Part shown: positions 1-9,092 of the stretch, in pieces
How the letters are laid out: every line of letters starts with the position of its first letter
How positions within the stretch are numbered: position 1 is the first letter of the stretch
The notes under the pieces: model-generated
The model's database searches: none
The model's input: only the letters and a program-made list of their open reading frames with translations
What the model was told of the DNA's origin: nothing
Assembly (NCBI GenBank): GCA_029785825.1
Contig: JAFLYY010000001.1
Location: forward strand, 186,001 to 250,000
DNA: 64,000 nucleotides
DNA from: Nitrososphaerota archaeon
GTDB lineage: Archaea > Thermoproteota > Nitrososphaeria > Nitrososphaerales > Gagatemarchaeaceae
Reading direction: 5' to 3'
Made by a program: the position numbers and the translations under genes

Positions 1-2
1 TG

Positions 3-2093
3 GTCAGCTCCTCAGCCCTCACCAGGCTCGCCGAGCAGAAGCACGACGTGGTACCGGTCCGCTCCTTCAAGGGGTCGGAGCTCCTGGGGAGGTATGCCAT
101 GGCCCCCCTGACTGGGAAAGCCCTCCCTGTCCTCCCAGCCCGGTTCGTCGACGACTCGCTGGCCACAGGGGTGGTGTACAGCGTCCCGGCCCACGCCCCC
201 TACGACTACGTCGCCCTCAGGGACATCCAGCAGGGCAAAGTCGAAGCAGGGAGACAGATCAAGGAAATCGCCGACAAGCTGGTGCCCATCCCGATTCTCA
301 CGCTCAAAGGATACTCCCAGATCCCGGCCAGGGACGCGGTGGAAAAGATGGGCATCGCCGACTCCGCTGACCCGCGCCTCGAAGCCGCCACCTCCGAGAT
401 ATACAAGGCTGAGTTCCACGGCGGGGTCCTCACCCAGGCGTCGGGGCCGCTGGCGGGGCTGACCGTGGCGGAGGCCAAGCCGAAGTCTATCGAGCTCCTC
501 GCCAAGACGGAGCGCCTCGCCAAGATGTTCGTCCTCCCGGAGAAGGTGGTCTGCAGGTGCGGAAACAGGTGCTACGTGAAGATACTGGAGAACCAGTGGT
601 TCCTCAACTACTCGAACCCCGAGTGGAAGGCGAAGGCGAGGGAGGTCGTCGAGAAGGCCGCGGTGTTCCCGGAAGACGCCAGGCAGTGGTTCTACTCGAC
701 CATAGAATGGCTCAACGACTGGCCCTGCGCCAGGCGCTCGGGGATGGGGACGAAGCTCCCCTGGGACAAAGAGTGGATAGTCGAGACGCTGAGCGACTCG
801 ACCATCTATATGGCCTACTACACCCTGAGCAAGTTCGTCAACCTGGAGAAGGTCGGCCCCGACCACCTGACCCCCGAAGTCCTCGACTACGTCTTCTTCG
901 GAAAGGGAAACCCGGCCAGCTTGGCGAAGTCGGTGAAGACTACAGACAAGCGGCTGAGGCAGCTCAGGGAAGAGTTCACGTACTGGTATCCCGTCGACCT
1001 GCGCAACTCGGCCAAGGAGCTCATCCCCAACCACCTGACGTTCTTCGCGTTCCATCACGCCGCGTTCTTCCCGGAGAGGCAGTGGCCCAGGGGGTTCGGC
1101 ATCAACGGCATGATCCTCGTCGAAGGGAAGAAGATGAGCAAGACCAAGGGGAACTTCGTCACCTGGAAGGGCGCCCTGGAGAAGTACGGGGCGGACGGCT
1201 TCAGGCTGGCCCTGGCGCTCACCGCCGACGGCATGGACGACGCCGACTGGCGAGGGAGGGCGGCGGAAGACGCGAAGGGGAAGGTCGAGGCCCTGATCCC
1301 CTTCGTGAAGAAGACCCTGAAATCGGCCGAAGCGAGGCCGGAGAACGAACTCGATTCCTGGCTGGTCTCCACCGTCCATAGAAGGATAGCCACGACGACT
1401 GAGGCGATGGAAGCGCTGAAGGTCAGGCGTGCGGCAGCCACCGTCTACCTGGATGTCTGGAACGACATCAGGTACTACCTCCACAGGGCCGGGAAGCCGC
1501 GGAGGCAGACCCTGACGGACGTCTTCGGGGCCTGGGTCAGGATGATATCCCCGTTCACCCCCTTCGTCGCCGAGGACCTGAACCATGAGCTCGGAGGAAA
1601 GGGGCTGGCCAGCCAGGCGGACTGGCCGGCTCTGAAGGACTTCCCCCTCGACGAAGGGGCTGAGCTCGCGGAGTGGGTTCTGGGCAGGGTGACCGAAGAC
1701 GCGAGGAACGTCCTGAACGTGGTCAAGGGGCCCAGGTCGAAGCTGAACGTCTACGTCGCCTCAGACCAGGCGAAGAGCTACTTCTTCGAGCTGGCCGCGG
1801 CGAAGCAGAAGAAGGAGAGCGTCGGGCAGGTGGTCAAGAAGTATTCGAGCCTGAAGATACAGCCCGACCGCGTCTTCAAGCTGTTCTATGAGATCGGTGA
1901 AGAAGCCCTGGCAAAGGTCGCGGCGCACAGGGGTTTCGACGAGTTCGCCACCCTCTCGGAGGCTTCTGGTTTCATCTCGAAGGAGTTGGGCATAAGCGTC
2001 GTCGTGCAAAAGTCGGGGGCTAGTGCCATCCACGACCCAGGCGGCAAGGCCAAGGACGCCCTTCCCACCAAGCCGGCCCTCTACCTGGAGTGA
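3..2093 (+). CDS. leuS: Leucyl-tRNA synthetase, 5' truncated by window edge
   Basis: Class I aminoacyl-tRNA synthetase that charges tRNA-Leu in the cytosol. The frame is open from base 3, so the N-terminal part (HIGH region, start of the editing domain) lies outside the window; about 697 codons remain of a roughly 950-residue archaeal enzyme. Visible are the CP1 editing domain (LPARFVDDSLATGVVYSVPAHAP, residues near the window start, containing the conserved GTGVV and PAHAP stretches), the catalytic-domain stretch with KMSKTKGN at bases 1131-1154, and the C-terminal anticodon-binding and archaeal extension domains. An internal ATG-like start should not be taken as the gene start. Confidence 0.95.
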   Translation, partial: VSSSALTRLAEQKHDVVPVRSFKGSELLGRYAMAPLTGKALPVLPARFVDDSLATGVVYSVPAHAPYDYVALRDIQQGKVEAGRQIKEIADKLVPIPILTLKGYSQIPARDAVEKMGIADSADPRLEAATSEIYKAEFHGGVLTQASGPLAGLTVAEAKPKSIELLAKTERLAKMFVLPEKVVCRCGNRCYVKILENQWFLNYSNPEWKAKAREVVEKAAVFPEDARQWFYSTIEWLNDWPCARRSGMGTKLPWDKEWIVETLSDSTIYMAYYTLSKFVNLEKVGPDHLTPEVLDYVFFGKGNPASLAKSVKTTDKRLRQLREEFTYWYPVDLRNSAKELIPNHLTFFAFHHAAFFPERQWPRGFGINGMILVEGKKMSKTKGNFVTWKGALEKYGADGFRLALALTADGMDDADWRGRAAEDAKGKVEALIPFVKKTLKSAEARPENELDSWLVSTVHRRIATTTEAMEALKVRRAAATVYLDVWNDIRYYLHRAGKPRRQTLTDVFGAWVRMISPFTPFVAEDLNHELGGKGLASQADWPALKDFPLDEGAELAEWVLGRVTEDARNVLNVVKGPRSKLNVYVASDQAKSYFFELAAAKQKKESVGQVVKKYSSLKIQPDRVFKLFYEIGEEALAKVAAHRGFDEFATLSEASGFISKELGISVVVQKSGASAIHDPGGKAKDALPTKPALYLE

Positions 2094-2219
2094 ACCCGGC
2101 TCAGGACGGAAAGGGTGTCAGGGTCGTCGGCCTAGCCGCCGATCCTATGCATCATCCAGACCCTCCCGCTCCCGACAGGCGCTCATGGTTCATATACGGG
2201 GGTCAGGCGCGCACGCTCC

Positions 2220-3122
2220 ATGTCGTCTGGCGACGCGGACCTCAAGGAGATCGCGCGGACCAGGATGTCAGACGAGTGGTCGGACTACACGCTCTACGAG
2301 AAGCTGTCGAGGACGGTCAGCGCAGCGAGCCCCTTCTCAGAAGTTCTGAAGTCCCTCTCTGCCACCGAGCACAAGCATTACGAGTTCTGGAGCAGGTACG
2401 TCCCTGGCGAAAAGCCGAAGCTGGCCAAGGCAAAGCTGTACTGGATCCTCTTCCTGAGGAGGTTCCTGGGGCTGACGTTCGCGACGAGGTATCTCGACAG
2501 GCACGAGCAGAACGTGGTAGGCGAATATCAGGGGCTCGAGAAGCTGATCCCGGAGCCCGACAAGGCTGCCTTCAACGAGATGGTAGCCGACGAGAGGGAT
2601 CATGAGAAGGCGTTCGCGATGAAGGTAGAGAGCTCAGCCGTACGATACATCTCGTTCATCGTGCTCGGGCTCGCCGACGCCCTGGTCGAAATCTCCGGGA
2701 TACATGCCGGCTCCCTCGGCTTCTATGACAGGACTGAGATTGCGGGGCTCGCCGGGGTGATTGCAGGAGCGGCCGCCTCGCTCGCCATGGCGTCTGCCGC
2801 CTTCGCCCAGGCCAAGCAGGGGGAGTTCGAGGGGTCGGCAAGGCTGAGCGCAGTCTACACGGGGGCATCGTACTTCATCACAGCGATCATACTCGCCACC
2901 CCGTACTTTCTGACCGCCAACATGGTGTTCGCGATCTCGGCCTCCCTCTCGCTCGCAGTCGTCATCCTTGTCGTGACGACCTGGTACAGCGTCGTCATCC
3001 AGCAGAAGTCCTTCCTGAGGGACTTCCTGGAGATCCTGATGATACTTTTCGGGACCACCATAGCGCTCTACGCCTTCGGATACTTCATCCACGGTGCCCT
3101 TCCAGGCATCCAGGTGACCTAG
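2220..3122 (+). CDS. VIT1/CCC1-family iron/manganese transporter with N-terminal rubrerythrin-like domain
   Basis: Predicted membrane transporter moving Fe2+ or Mn2+. Residues 1-135 resemble a ferritin-like/rubrerythrin four-helix bundle, with Glu and His in stretches such as ATEHKHYEFW and ADERDHEKAF that could bind metal. Residues 138-300 have about five hydrophobic segments and the VIT1 stretch around LVEISGIHAG. The ATG at 2220 follows a TATA-like stretch (catatacg, about 2193) by some 25 bases, suggesting a short or absent leader. Known relatives fuse the same two domains in bacteria and archaea. Direction of transport and metal are inferred from the family. Confidence 0.85.
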   Translation: MSSGDADLKEIARTRMSDEWSDYTLYEKLSRTVSAASPFSEVLKSLSATEHKHYEFWSRYVPGEKPKLAKAKLYWILFLRRFLGLTFATRYLDRHEQNVVGEYQGLEKLIPEPDKAAFNEMVADERDHEKAFAMKVESSAVRYISFIVLGLADALVEISGIHAGSLGFYDRTEIAGLAGVIAGAAASLAMASAAFAQAKQGEFEGSARLSAVYTGASYFITAIILATPYFLTANMVFAISASLSLAVVILVVTTWYSVVIQQKSFLRDFLEILMILFGTTIALYAFGYFIHGALPGIQVT

Positions 3123-3213
3123 GAGACCGCACAGTTCCGCCCGAGCTTCTGGCTTCAGCAAGATTCCGACAAACGTCTTATTACTGAAGGGCGCGCGACG
3201 GCGGTAGAGAAGA

Positions 3214-4125
3214 TTGCAGCAGGCGGTCCTCGTTTCCGGTGTCCGGACGCACAAGGCCGAGCTGGTGAAGAGGGTCTGCGACTATCTGAGGGAGAACTCG
3301 GCTTCAAAGCTCACGCTCAGGAGCCTCGGTGACGAGTTCGGCCTGAGCCCGTTTCACCTTCAGAGGGTCTTCACCGGAGTGATGGGGATGTCCCCGCGGA
3401 GGTACTTGGAACAGTACAGGCTCAACGAGCTCCGGTCGCGTTTGTCCAAAGGGGAGCCCGTCCTGGGTGCGCTCCGGAGCACGGGGTACTCCGCCCAGAG
3501 CTGGCTCTATGAAGACTCCCGGAAGAGGCTGGGGATGACGCCGGCCACCTACAGGAAAGGGGGAAAAGGGACGGACGTCGGATATGCCATCGGGGACTCT
3601 TCTCTGGGGCGGCTGCTGGTCGCGACGACCGAGCATGGGGTATGCTCGGTGAAGGCTGGGAGAGGGGACGACGAGCTCCTGAGGGCGTTGCTCCGGGAGT
3701 TCCCCAAAGCCAGGATAGCGAAGTCTACCAGGGCAGTGAGCTACCTCGCTTCCCTCCAGGCTCACCTGGAAGGGCAGAGCGCGAGGTTCCCTCTCGACGT
3801 GAGGGGTACCGACTTTCAGATGCGGGTCTGGTCGGCCATCCGCAGCATACCTTTCGGCGAGACCAGGTCATACTTCGAGGTCGCAAAGATGGTCGGGGAG
3901 CCACGGGCTGTCAGGGCCGTGGCCAACGCCTGCGCTTCGAACCCCGTCCCGCTGATAGTCCCATGCCACCGGGTCATAAGGAAAGACGGCAGCCTCGGCG
4001 GCTACGGGCTCGGAGTAGGGCGCAAGAAGGCACTCCTCAAGAAAGAGAGCTCGCTGGCTGCGAACCGCAGACGAGGCAGTCGAGCCCGAGGAGCGCCACG
4101 GCATACGCCGGCCTGGTCGTCCTGA
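3214..4125 (+). CDS. Ada-like protein: AraC-type HTH fused to O6-methylguanine-DNA methyltransferase
   Basis: Predicted DNA repair protein that transfers methyl groups from O6-alkylguanine to its own cysteine. Residues about 12-105 form an AraC-type double helix-turn-helix (LRSLGDEFGLSPFHLQRVF, then MTPATYRKGGKGTDVGYAIG leading out of it). Residues about 115-285 are the methyltransferase domain with the active-site PCHRV near residue 250. The layout matches bacterial Ada without its N-terminal zinc methyl-phosphotriester domain. The start is a TTG at 3214; a TATA-like stretch (cttatta) lies about 35 bases upstream. The last 20 residues are rich in Arg/Pro/Ser and overlap the degraded EamA gene, so the C-terminus may be altered. 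Confidence 0.85.
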   Translation: MQQAVLVSGVRTHKAELVKRVCDYLRENSASKLTLRSLGDEFGLSPFHLQRVFTGVMGMSPRRYLEQYRLNELRSRLSKGEPVLGALRSTGYSAQSWLYEDSRKRLGMTPATYRKGGKGTDVGYAIGDSSLGRLLVATTEHGVCSVKAGRGDDELLRALLREFPKARIAKSTRAVSYLASLQAHLEGQSARFPLDVRGTDFQMRVWSAIRSIPFGETRSYFEVAKMVGEPRAVRAVANACASNPVPLIVPCHRVIRKDGSLGGYGLGVGRKKALLKKESSLAANRRRGSRARGAPRHTPAWSS

Positions 4126-4954
4126 GCCTAGTCTGAGGGATGGCTTTCGTGGCCGTCAAGGTCGTGGTGGCCGAGATGTCTCCGGTCAACCTGGCGCTGA
4201 TGCGATGGCTCGTCGCCAGCGTCCCGTTCCTCGCGCTGTTTCCGTTCATCGGGAGGCCCAAGACCCGCTTCGAACGGAAGGACGTCCCCCGGCTCCCCGT
4301 CGTCGCGCTGGCCAACGTGGCCGGACACCGCATTTTCCCTGAACTGCGCGGAGACGACCCTGTCTGCCGGGCTGTCTGCTCTCCTTATCGCCTTCGGGCC
4401 GATCTTCATCGTGGTCCTCTAGTACCTCCTTCTCAGCGAGAAGGCGGGCCGGAAGACCATTCTCGGGCTCGCGCTCGCGATCGCCGGGACGGCGGTCCTT
4501 TCCATCGGGTCGGTGAGCGCGACGGACTTCGCTTCCTTCGCCGGGGTCTTCGAGGCGCTGGTCACCGCCCTGTGCTACGCTCTCTTCGCCGTGCTAGGGA
4601 AGCCTCTCGTCCAGAAGTACGGCTCGGCCTTCACCACGATCATGGCGGGGCTTATGGAGACGGCGATGATGACCCCGCTCATCTCAGGACGCTTCTTCAG
4701 CCAGGCGACGTCTCTTTTTTGACGGCTGAACCGGGGTCCTCTATCTGGGGCTCCTCAGCACGGTCTTCGGATATCTGATGTTCTATGAACTGACGAGCCA
4801 CGGCGCGGTCTCGAGACTCTCCATCCAGCTCTACCTCATACCAGTCGTCAGCATCGTCGGAAGGGCGGCCCCGCTGTCGGAGCCTGTCACCGCGCCAGTG
4901 GTGGTCGGAGGGGCGATGATACTAGCCGCAGTCGCGGTCACCACTTGGAAATGA
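4080..4954 (+). pseudogene. Decayed EamA/DMT-family transporter
   Basis: Pieces of one EamA (drug/metabolite transporter) protein are spread over three frames. The first piece reads AYAGLVVLSLV then TGA (4134-4136) where the family has Trp, then GMAFVAVKVVV to about ANVAG (4320). A frameshift follows; the next frame reads SLNCAETTLSAGLSALLIAFGP, hits an in-frame TAG at 4420-4422, and continues YLLLSEKAGRK to FFSQATSLF, where it stops near 4722. The last piece, in yet another frame, reads LYLGLLSTVFGYLMFYELTS to AVAVTTWK and ends at 4954. Two nonsense changes and at least two frameshifts make a functional product unlikely. No canonical start is seen; the remnant begins inside the 3' end of the Ada-like gene. 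Confidence 0.85.
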
Positions 4955-5005
4955 ACCTCCCCTCCGGTATAACTTCATCTATCAGGCTGAGGGAGCGGCG
5001 AGCCC

Positions 5006-5938
5006 ATGGCCGAAACGAGGAGCTTCCTTTCGGTCTCAGACCTGTCGCCGTCCGACGCTGAGGTTCTCATAGCGCGGTCTGGGGAACTGAAGGCACGGAT
5101 GAAGGCGCTGAGGCCCCCTCCGACTCTGAAGGGGGTCGCGGTGGGACTCCTGTTCGAGAAGCCCTCGACCCGCACGAGGACCAGCTTCGAAGTCGCTGCC
5201 ATAAAGCTCGGCGGGGATCCGCTCTACCTGTCCGCCAACGAACTCCAGTTGAGCAGAGGGGAGCCGGTCAAAGACACCGCACGGATACTGGGGGGCTACC
5301 TCGACGTGATAGTCGGAAGGGTGAACTCCCATGACACGCTTGTCCAGCTCGCGGAGCACTCGGGAAGACCCGTCGTCAACGCCTTGAGCGACGCAGAACA
5401 CCCCACGCAGGCTCTGAGCGACCTCTTCACGGTCAGGGAGTTCAGGGGGAAGCTGCGCGGTCTTACCATGGCGTACATTGGTGACGGCAACAACGTCTGC
5501 AACTCCCTCATCCTGGGAGGCGCTCTGACAGGCCTCAATGTGACGGTCTCCTGCCCGGACGGATACGAGCCCGACCGTTCTGTCGTTGGCACTGCGAAAG
5601 CGCTGGCAAAGAAGACCAGCGCCGAGCTGGCGATCGTCCGGGACCCGAAGAGGGCGGTGGCAGACGCCGACGTAGTCTACACAGACGTCTGGGTGAGCAT
5701 GGGAGACGAAAAGGAAGAGAAGGAGCGCCTCCGTGACTTCAGGGGGTATCAGGTAAACTCCGGGCTCATGAAAGCCGCCCCCAAAGAAGCGGTCGTCATG
5801 CACTGCCTCCCGGCCCATCGCGGCCTTGAGATCACCGACGATGTCATCGAGGGGGAGCGGTCCCTGGCCTGGCGGCAAGGCGAGAACAAGCTTTTCGGCG
5901 CTGCAGCGACTTTGGAGTTCGTCGCCGGGAAGAGGTAG
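5006..5938 (+). CDS. argF: Ornithine carbamoyltransferase
   Basis: Transfers the carbamoyl group of carbamoyl phosphate to ornithine, giving citrulline in arginine biosynthesis. At 310 residues it has normal family length. The carbamoyl-phosphate site FEKPSTRTRTSFE is at about residues 50-62, HPTQAL near 133 and the ornithine-site HCLPAHRG near 265-272. The ATG at 5006 follows a TATA-like box (ggtataactt, about 4967-4976) by about 30 bases, pointing to its own promoter. It converges with purB, leaving only 7 bases between the stops. Confidence 0.95.
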   Translation: MAETRSFLSVSDLSPSDAEVLIARSGELKARMKALRPPPTLKGVAVGLLFEKPSTRTRTSFEVAAIKLGGDPLYLSANELQLSRGEPVKDTARILGGYLDVIVGRVNSHDTLVQLAEHSGRPVVNALSDAEHPTQALSDLFTVREFRGKLRGLTMAYIGDGNNVCNSLILGGALTGLNVTVSCPDGYEPDRSVVGTAKALAKKTSAELAIVRDPKRAVADADVVYTDVWVSMGDEKEEKERLRDFRGYQVNSGLMKAAPKEAVVMHCLPAHRGLEITDDVIEGERSLAWRQGENKLFGAAATLEFVAGKR

Positions 5939-5945
5939 GGTCTCT

Positions 5946-7415
5946 TCAGCGCGCCGCCCGCCGACTTCGGGCTCCGCCCGCCAACAGCGGGTCGAGGACA
6001 TCCCTCACGAACTTCTCGCTCCTCGATTCCGCCAGGCCCGTGTATCTCTTCGGATCCATCAGGGCATGCACCTCCGATGGTGCAAGCCGTGACGAGACCG
6101 CCTTGTCCTCAGAGAGGAGTCTCTCGATGGGGTTCTGCCTCCCTTTCGACACCTCACCCCAAGCTATCTTCGACTTCTTACGGATGAGCTCGTGGAGCCT
6201 CTGTCTGTCCCCGCCTTGCCTGGCCAGTCTCATCAGAACGGCCTCTGTCCCCGCGAACGGGCCATATGTTTCCAGGTTCCTCCTGATCATGGCTGGATGG
6301 ACGACCATGCCCGAGGCCAACTTCAGGTAGATGGTCAGGCACTCGTCGATCGCCAAGAAGGCTTCAGGGATCGCAACGCGCCTTGAAGCCGAGTCGTCGA
6401 GGGTCCTCTCGAGGATGCTGCTGGCAGCGTTCGCGAAGGCGACCTGAGGCAGGGCGGACACGAAGCGCGCGAGGGAGCACATCCTCTCGGCCATCACAGG
6501 GTTGCGCTTGAACGGCATGGCGCTGGAGCCTACCTGAAGGTCTCCCATCGGCTCCGAGAGCTCCCCGAACGCAGGAGACTGCATGACCCGAAGGTCCACC
6601 CCGAACTTGTGGCAGCTTTGGGCGACCGAGGCGAGGCAGGAAAGCACAAGGTAGTCCACCTTCCGCGGGTAGGTCTGTCCGGACACCGGGAACGCCTCAA
6701 GTCCAAGATCCCGCATCACCTTCACTTCGAGCTCTTCGGCCAGCCGGTCGCTCCCCAGGAGGGCCTTGTAGCTTGCAGAAGTCCCCACCGCCCCCTTGAT
6801 CCCCTTCCCCTTCAGGAAGATGGCGCCTACCGACTCGACCATCATTATGTCGAGCGCCAAATCCTGGGCGTATGACGCGAACCTGTACCCGAGGGTGGTG
6901 GGTTCAGCAGGCTGCAGATGGGTCCAGGCCATGCAGGGGGTCCCTTTGTATTCGACAATCTTCGCCCGGATAGCCCTCAGGCAGTCTCTGAGGCGCGACC
7001 CCGCCAGGTCCATCGCCTTCCTGTAGATCACGATGTCAGCGTTGTCCTCGATATCAGCAGACGTCGCCCCCAGGTGCAGCTTCCCTCCTCCTTTCTTCGC
7101 TTGCGTGGCGAACGTCCTGAGCTCAGCGAACAGGTCATGGCCGATCCTCTTCTCCAACCCGTGCGCTGCCGCCAAGTCGATGTGCTCCCTCCCACTGACT
7201 GACCGTATCCCGTTGAGCTCGTCCAGGCTCAGCAACCCCATCTCCTCCTCCGCCTTCGCGAGGGCGACCCAGGTCTTCCTCCAGGCTGCGCGCCTTTCGA
7301 CCTCCGAGAAGAGCGCCCTCATCTCTCCGGACCCGTACCTCCAGGTGAACGGGGAAAGGTACCCTTCCCACCCTGAGCCTGGGTCCGTCCCACCCCTGCG
7401 TCCCTTGTTCGGCAT
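5946..7415 (-). CDS. purB: Adenylosuccinate lyase
   Basis: Acts twice in purine synthesis, splitting SAICAR and adenylosuccinate with release of fumarate. The fumarase/aspartase superfamily signature SSAMPFKRNPVMAERM lies near residues 293-308, and TSADIEDNAD and WTHLQPAEPTTLGYR mark the other active-site regions. I chose the ATG at 7415 (MPNKGRRGG); the frame remains open upstream to 7541 but those codons run into the tRNA at 7495-7617. The family-typical N-terminus (TWRYGSGEMRALFSE) begins about 24 residues after this ATG, so a slightly later start is possible. Confidence 0.93.
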   Translation of the reverse strand: MPNKGRRGGTDPGSGWEGYLSPFTWRYGSGEMRALFSEVERRAAWRKTWVALAKAEEEMGLLSLDELNGIRSVSGREHIDLAAAHGLEKRIGHDLFAELRTFATQAKKGGGKLHLGATSADIEDNADIVIYRKAMDLAGSRLRDCLRAIRAKIVEYKGTPCMAWTHLQPAEPTTLGYRFASYAQDLALDIMMVESVGAIFLKGKGIKGAVGTSASYKALLGSDRLAEELEVKVMRDLGLEAFPVSGQTYPRKVDYLVLSCLASVAQSCHKFGVDLRVMQSPAFGELSEPMGDLQVGSSAMPFKRNPVMAERMCSLARFVSALPQVAFANAASSILERTLDDSASRRVAIPEAFLAIDECLTIYLKLASGMVVHPAMIRRNLETYGPFAGTEAVLMRLARQGGDRQRLHELIRKKSKIAWGEVSKGRQNPIERLLSEDKAVSSRLAPSEVHALMDPKRYTGLAESRSEKFVRDVLDPLLAGGARSRRAAR

Positions 7416-7494
7416 CTCGGATGGCCGCGGCTCCTCCCGGGGGCTAGTTATGCTTCCGCCCTCCCGGCGCCCGGCGGCATATGGATAGGATACG

Positions 7495-7617
7495 CGGGCC
7501 CGGTGCGATTTGAACGCACGACCTCTGCGAGCCAAGCTCACTACAGCTTAGAAGGCTCGGCGTGACGCTCTGCCGCGCTATCCGTATTCCGCTCGCCTGG
7601 ATCTGCGCTACGGGCCC
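7495..7617 (-). tRNA. tRNA with multiple insertions, probably Arg(TCT)
   Basis: The 5' strand GGGCCCG (ending at 7617) pairs perfectly with CGGGCCC (7496-7502), discriminator G, and a perfect T-arm GTGCG-TTCAAAT-CGCAC lies inside. At 123 bases it is about 50 too long. The D-arm contains a duplicated TAGCGC and about 23 extra bases; removing them leaves a D-loop AGATCCAGGCA and D-stem GCGC/GAGC with one mismatch. A second insert forms a hairpin AAGCT-GTAGTG-AGCTT after CTTCTA, which gives anticodon TCT if about 15 bases are spliced from position 37/38. Several bases between D-stem and anticodon stem remain unexplained, so isotype and functionality are uncertain. Confidence 0.6.
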
Positions 7618-7692
7618 GACGCCACCGGACGGGGATTCGACATAAGCTTTGCCGCGGTCTCCCAGGTCGGTATAATCCATGGACAACTGGAA

Positions 7693-7701
7693 AGTTTTAT
7701 C
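7693..7701 (+). promoter_or_regulatory. TATA-like box upstream of the phosphomutase gene
   Basis: AGTTTTATC, about 24-32 bases ahead of the TTG start at 7725, the usual distance for a leaderless archaeal transcript. Judged by position and A/T content only. Confidence 0.45.
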
Positions 7702-7724
7702 TGGTCAGGCGGCACCGAAGCGCG

Positions 7725-9092
7725 TTGGCCTCAACACAGCAACGGCTCTTCGGGACGAACGGGGTGAGGTTTGTCCCGGGAGTGTCGCACGACCTCGACT
7801 TCGTCATAGGTCTCAGCGAGTCCGTGGGCACCTACTTCGGCAGCGGAGAGATATTGGTGGGGCGGGATGGACGCCTCTCAGGCCCCGCGCTATCCAACGC
7901 AGCAGTGTCTGGGCTCCTCAGCTCCGGCCGGGACGTCGCCGAAGCCGGACTCGTGCCCACTCCGGCCCTTCAGTACGCCGTGAAAGCCATGGGGTTCAGG
8001 GGAGGGGTGATGGTCACGGCGTCGCACAACCCTGCCCAGTACAACGGGCTGAAGGTCTCGGGGCCCGACGGTGTCGAGATCCCCCGGCTGGACGAGCAGA
8101 GGATAGAGAAGATCTATTTCGAGAAGTCCCAGACCAAGGCAGACTGGAAGACCGTCGGGGTCTCCCGCCAGGAACCTTCCGTCGTCAGGGCCTACCAGAA
8201 AGGCGTCCTCTCCAGGGTCGACTCCAAGGCAGTGGCCGATCGGAAGTTCACCGTGGTGATGGACATCGGCAACGGGGCCCAGGCGGTGGCTGCCCCGTAC
8301 ATAGTCGAGGCCCTCGGCTGTAAGCTCATCACGATAAACTCCGTCGTGGACGGGAGCTTCCCGGGGCGAGGCCCGGAGCCCACGCCGGACACTCTGAAGG
8401 ACCTCTCCGCGGCTGTGAAGGCGACAGGTGCAGACCTCGGAGTCGCCTACGACGGCGACGGGGACAGGTCAATGTTCTGCGACGAGGGGGGGCGGATACT
8501 GTGGGGTGACCAGAGCGGGAGCCTGGTCGCGGACTTCGTGCTCGAGAAGCACCAGGGCGGGACCGTGGTCACGTCGGTGGCCTCGAGCCAGGCGATCGAA
8601 GCAGTGGCGAAGAAGCGCGGCGCCAAGGTGCTGAGGACGAGGGTCGGGGCGGTCGAGATCGCGAGGACCATAATCGAACGGGACGCCGTCTTCGGCTTCG
8701 AGGAGAACGGCGGTTGCATCTACCGGCCCCACGTGCCCGTCAGGGACGGGGCGATGACCACTGCTCTGATGCTCGAGCTCCTGGCTAAGAGAGGGATGTC
8801 CTTCTCCAAGTTGCTCTCTTTCGTGGTCCCAAAGTACTACCAGGCAAAGACCAAGGTCGAGGTAAACCGCAAGAACGTGGACTCCCTGATGAAGGCCGTC
8901 GAAAGGCAGGCCAAGGGAGATGTAGAGCGGGTCGACGGGGTTAAGGTCTCGGCGGGAGACCGCTCATGGGTACTGGTCAGGCCCAGCGGGACCGAACCCA
9001 TAGTGCGGATATTCGCCGAGGCAGAGACCCAGGAGGAGGCGGACCAGCTCGTGAAGAAGTTCGTCAAACTGGCGAAGACCGCATCAGCCTAG
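7725..9092 (+). CDS. glmM: Phosphoglucosamine mutase/phosphomannomutase family enzyme
   Basis: Interconverts sugar 6- and 1-phosphates; the LFGTNGVRF N-terminus is typical of archaeal phosphoglucosamine mutases, which feed UDP-GlcNAc synthesis. The 455 residues show the phosphoserine loop TASHNP (about residues 98-103), the metal loop DGDGDR (about 243-248), the sugar-binding GFEENGGCIY and the phosphate-binding RPSGTEP near 420. The start is TTG at 7725, supported by the family N-terminus. It converges with thiL, overlapping by 9 bases. A second, more divergent mutase lies at 10033-11331. Confidence 0.88.
   Translation: MASTQQRLFGTNGVRFVPGVSHDLDFVIGLSESVGTYFGSGEILVGRDGRLSGPALSNAAVSGLLSSGRDVAEAGLVPTPALQYAVKAMGFRGGVMVTASHNPAQYNGLKVSGPDGVEIPRLDEQRIEKIYFEKSQTKADWKTVGVSRQEPSVVRAYQKGVLSRVDSKAVADRKFTVVMDIGNGAQAVAAPYIVEALGCKLITINSVVDGSFPGRGPEPTPDTLKDLSAAVKATGADLGVAYDGDGDRSMFCDEGGRILWGDQSGSLVADFVLEKHQGGTVVTSVASSQAIEAVAKKRGAKVLRTRVGAVEIARTIIERDAVFGFEENGGCIYRPHVPVRDGAMTTALMLELLAKRGMSFSKLLSFVVPKYYQAKTKVEVNRKNVDSLMKAVERQAKGDVERVDGVKVSAGDRSWVLVRPSGTEPIVRIFAEAETQEEADQLVKKFVKLAKTASA

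Noticed and set aside
12-1586. 524-codon minus-strand frame opposite leuS
   Set aside because: It is the opposite-strand shadow of a well-supported gene; high GC makes long antisense frames common, and the translation is Arg/Gly/Pro rich with no motif.
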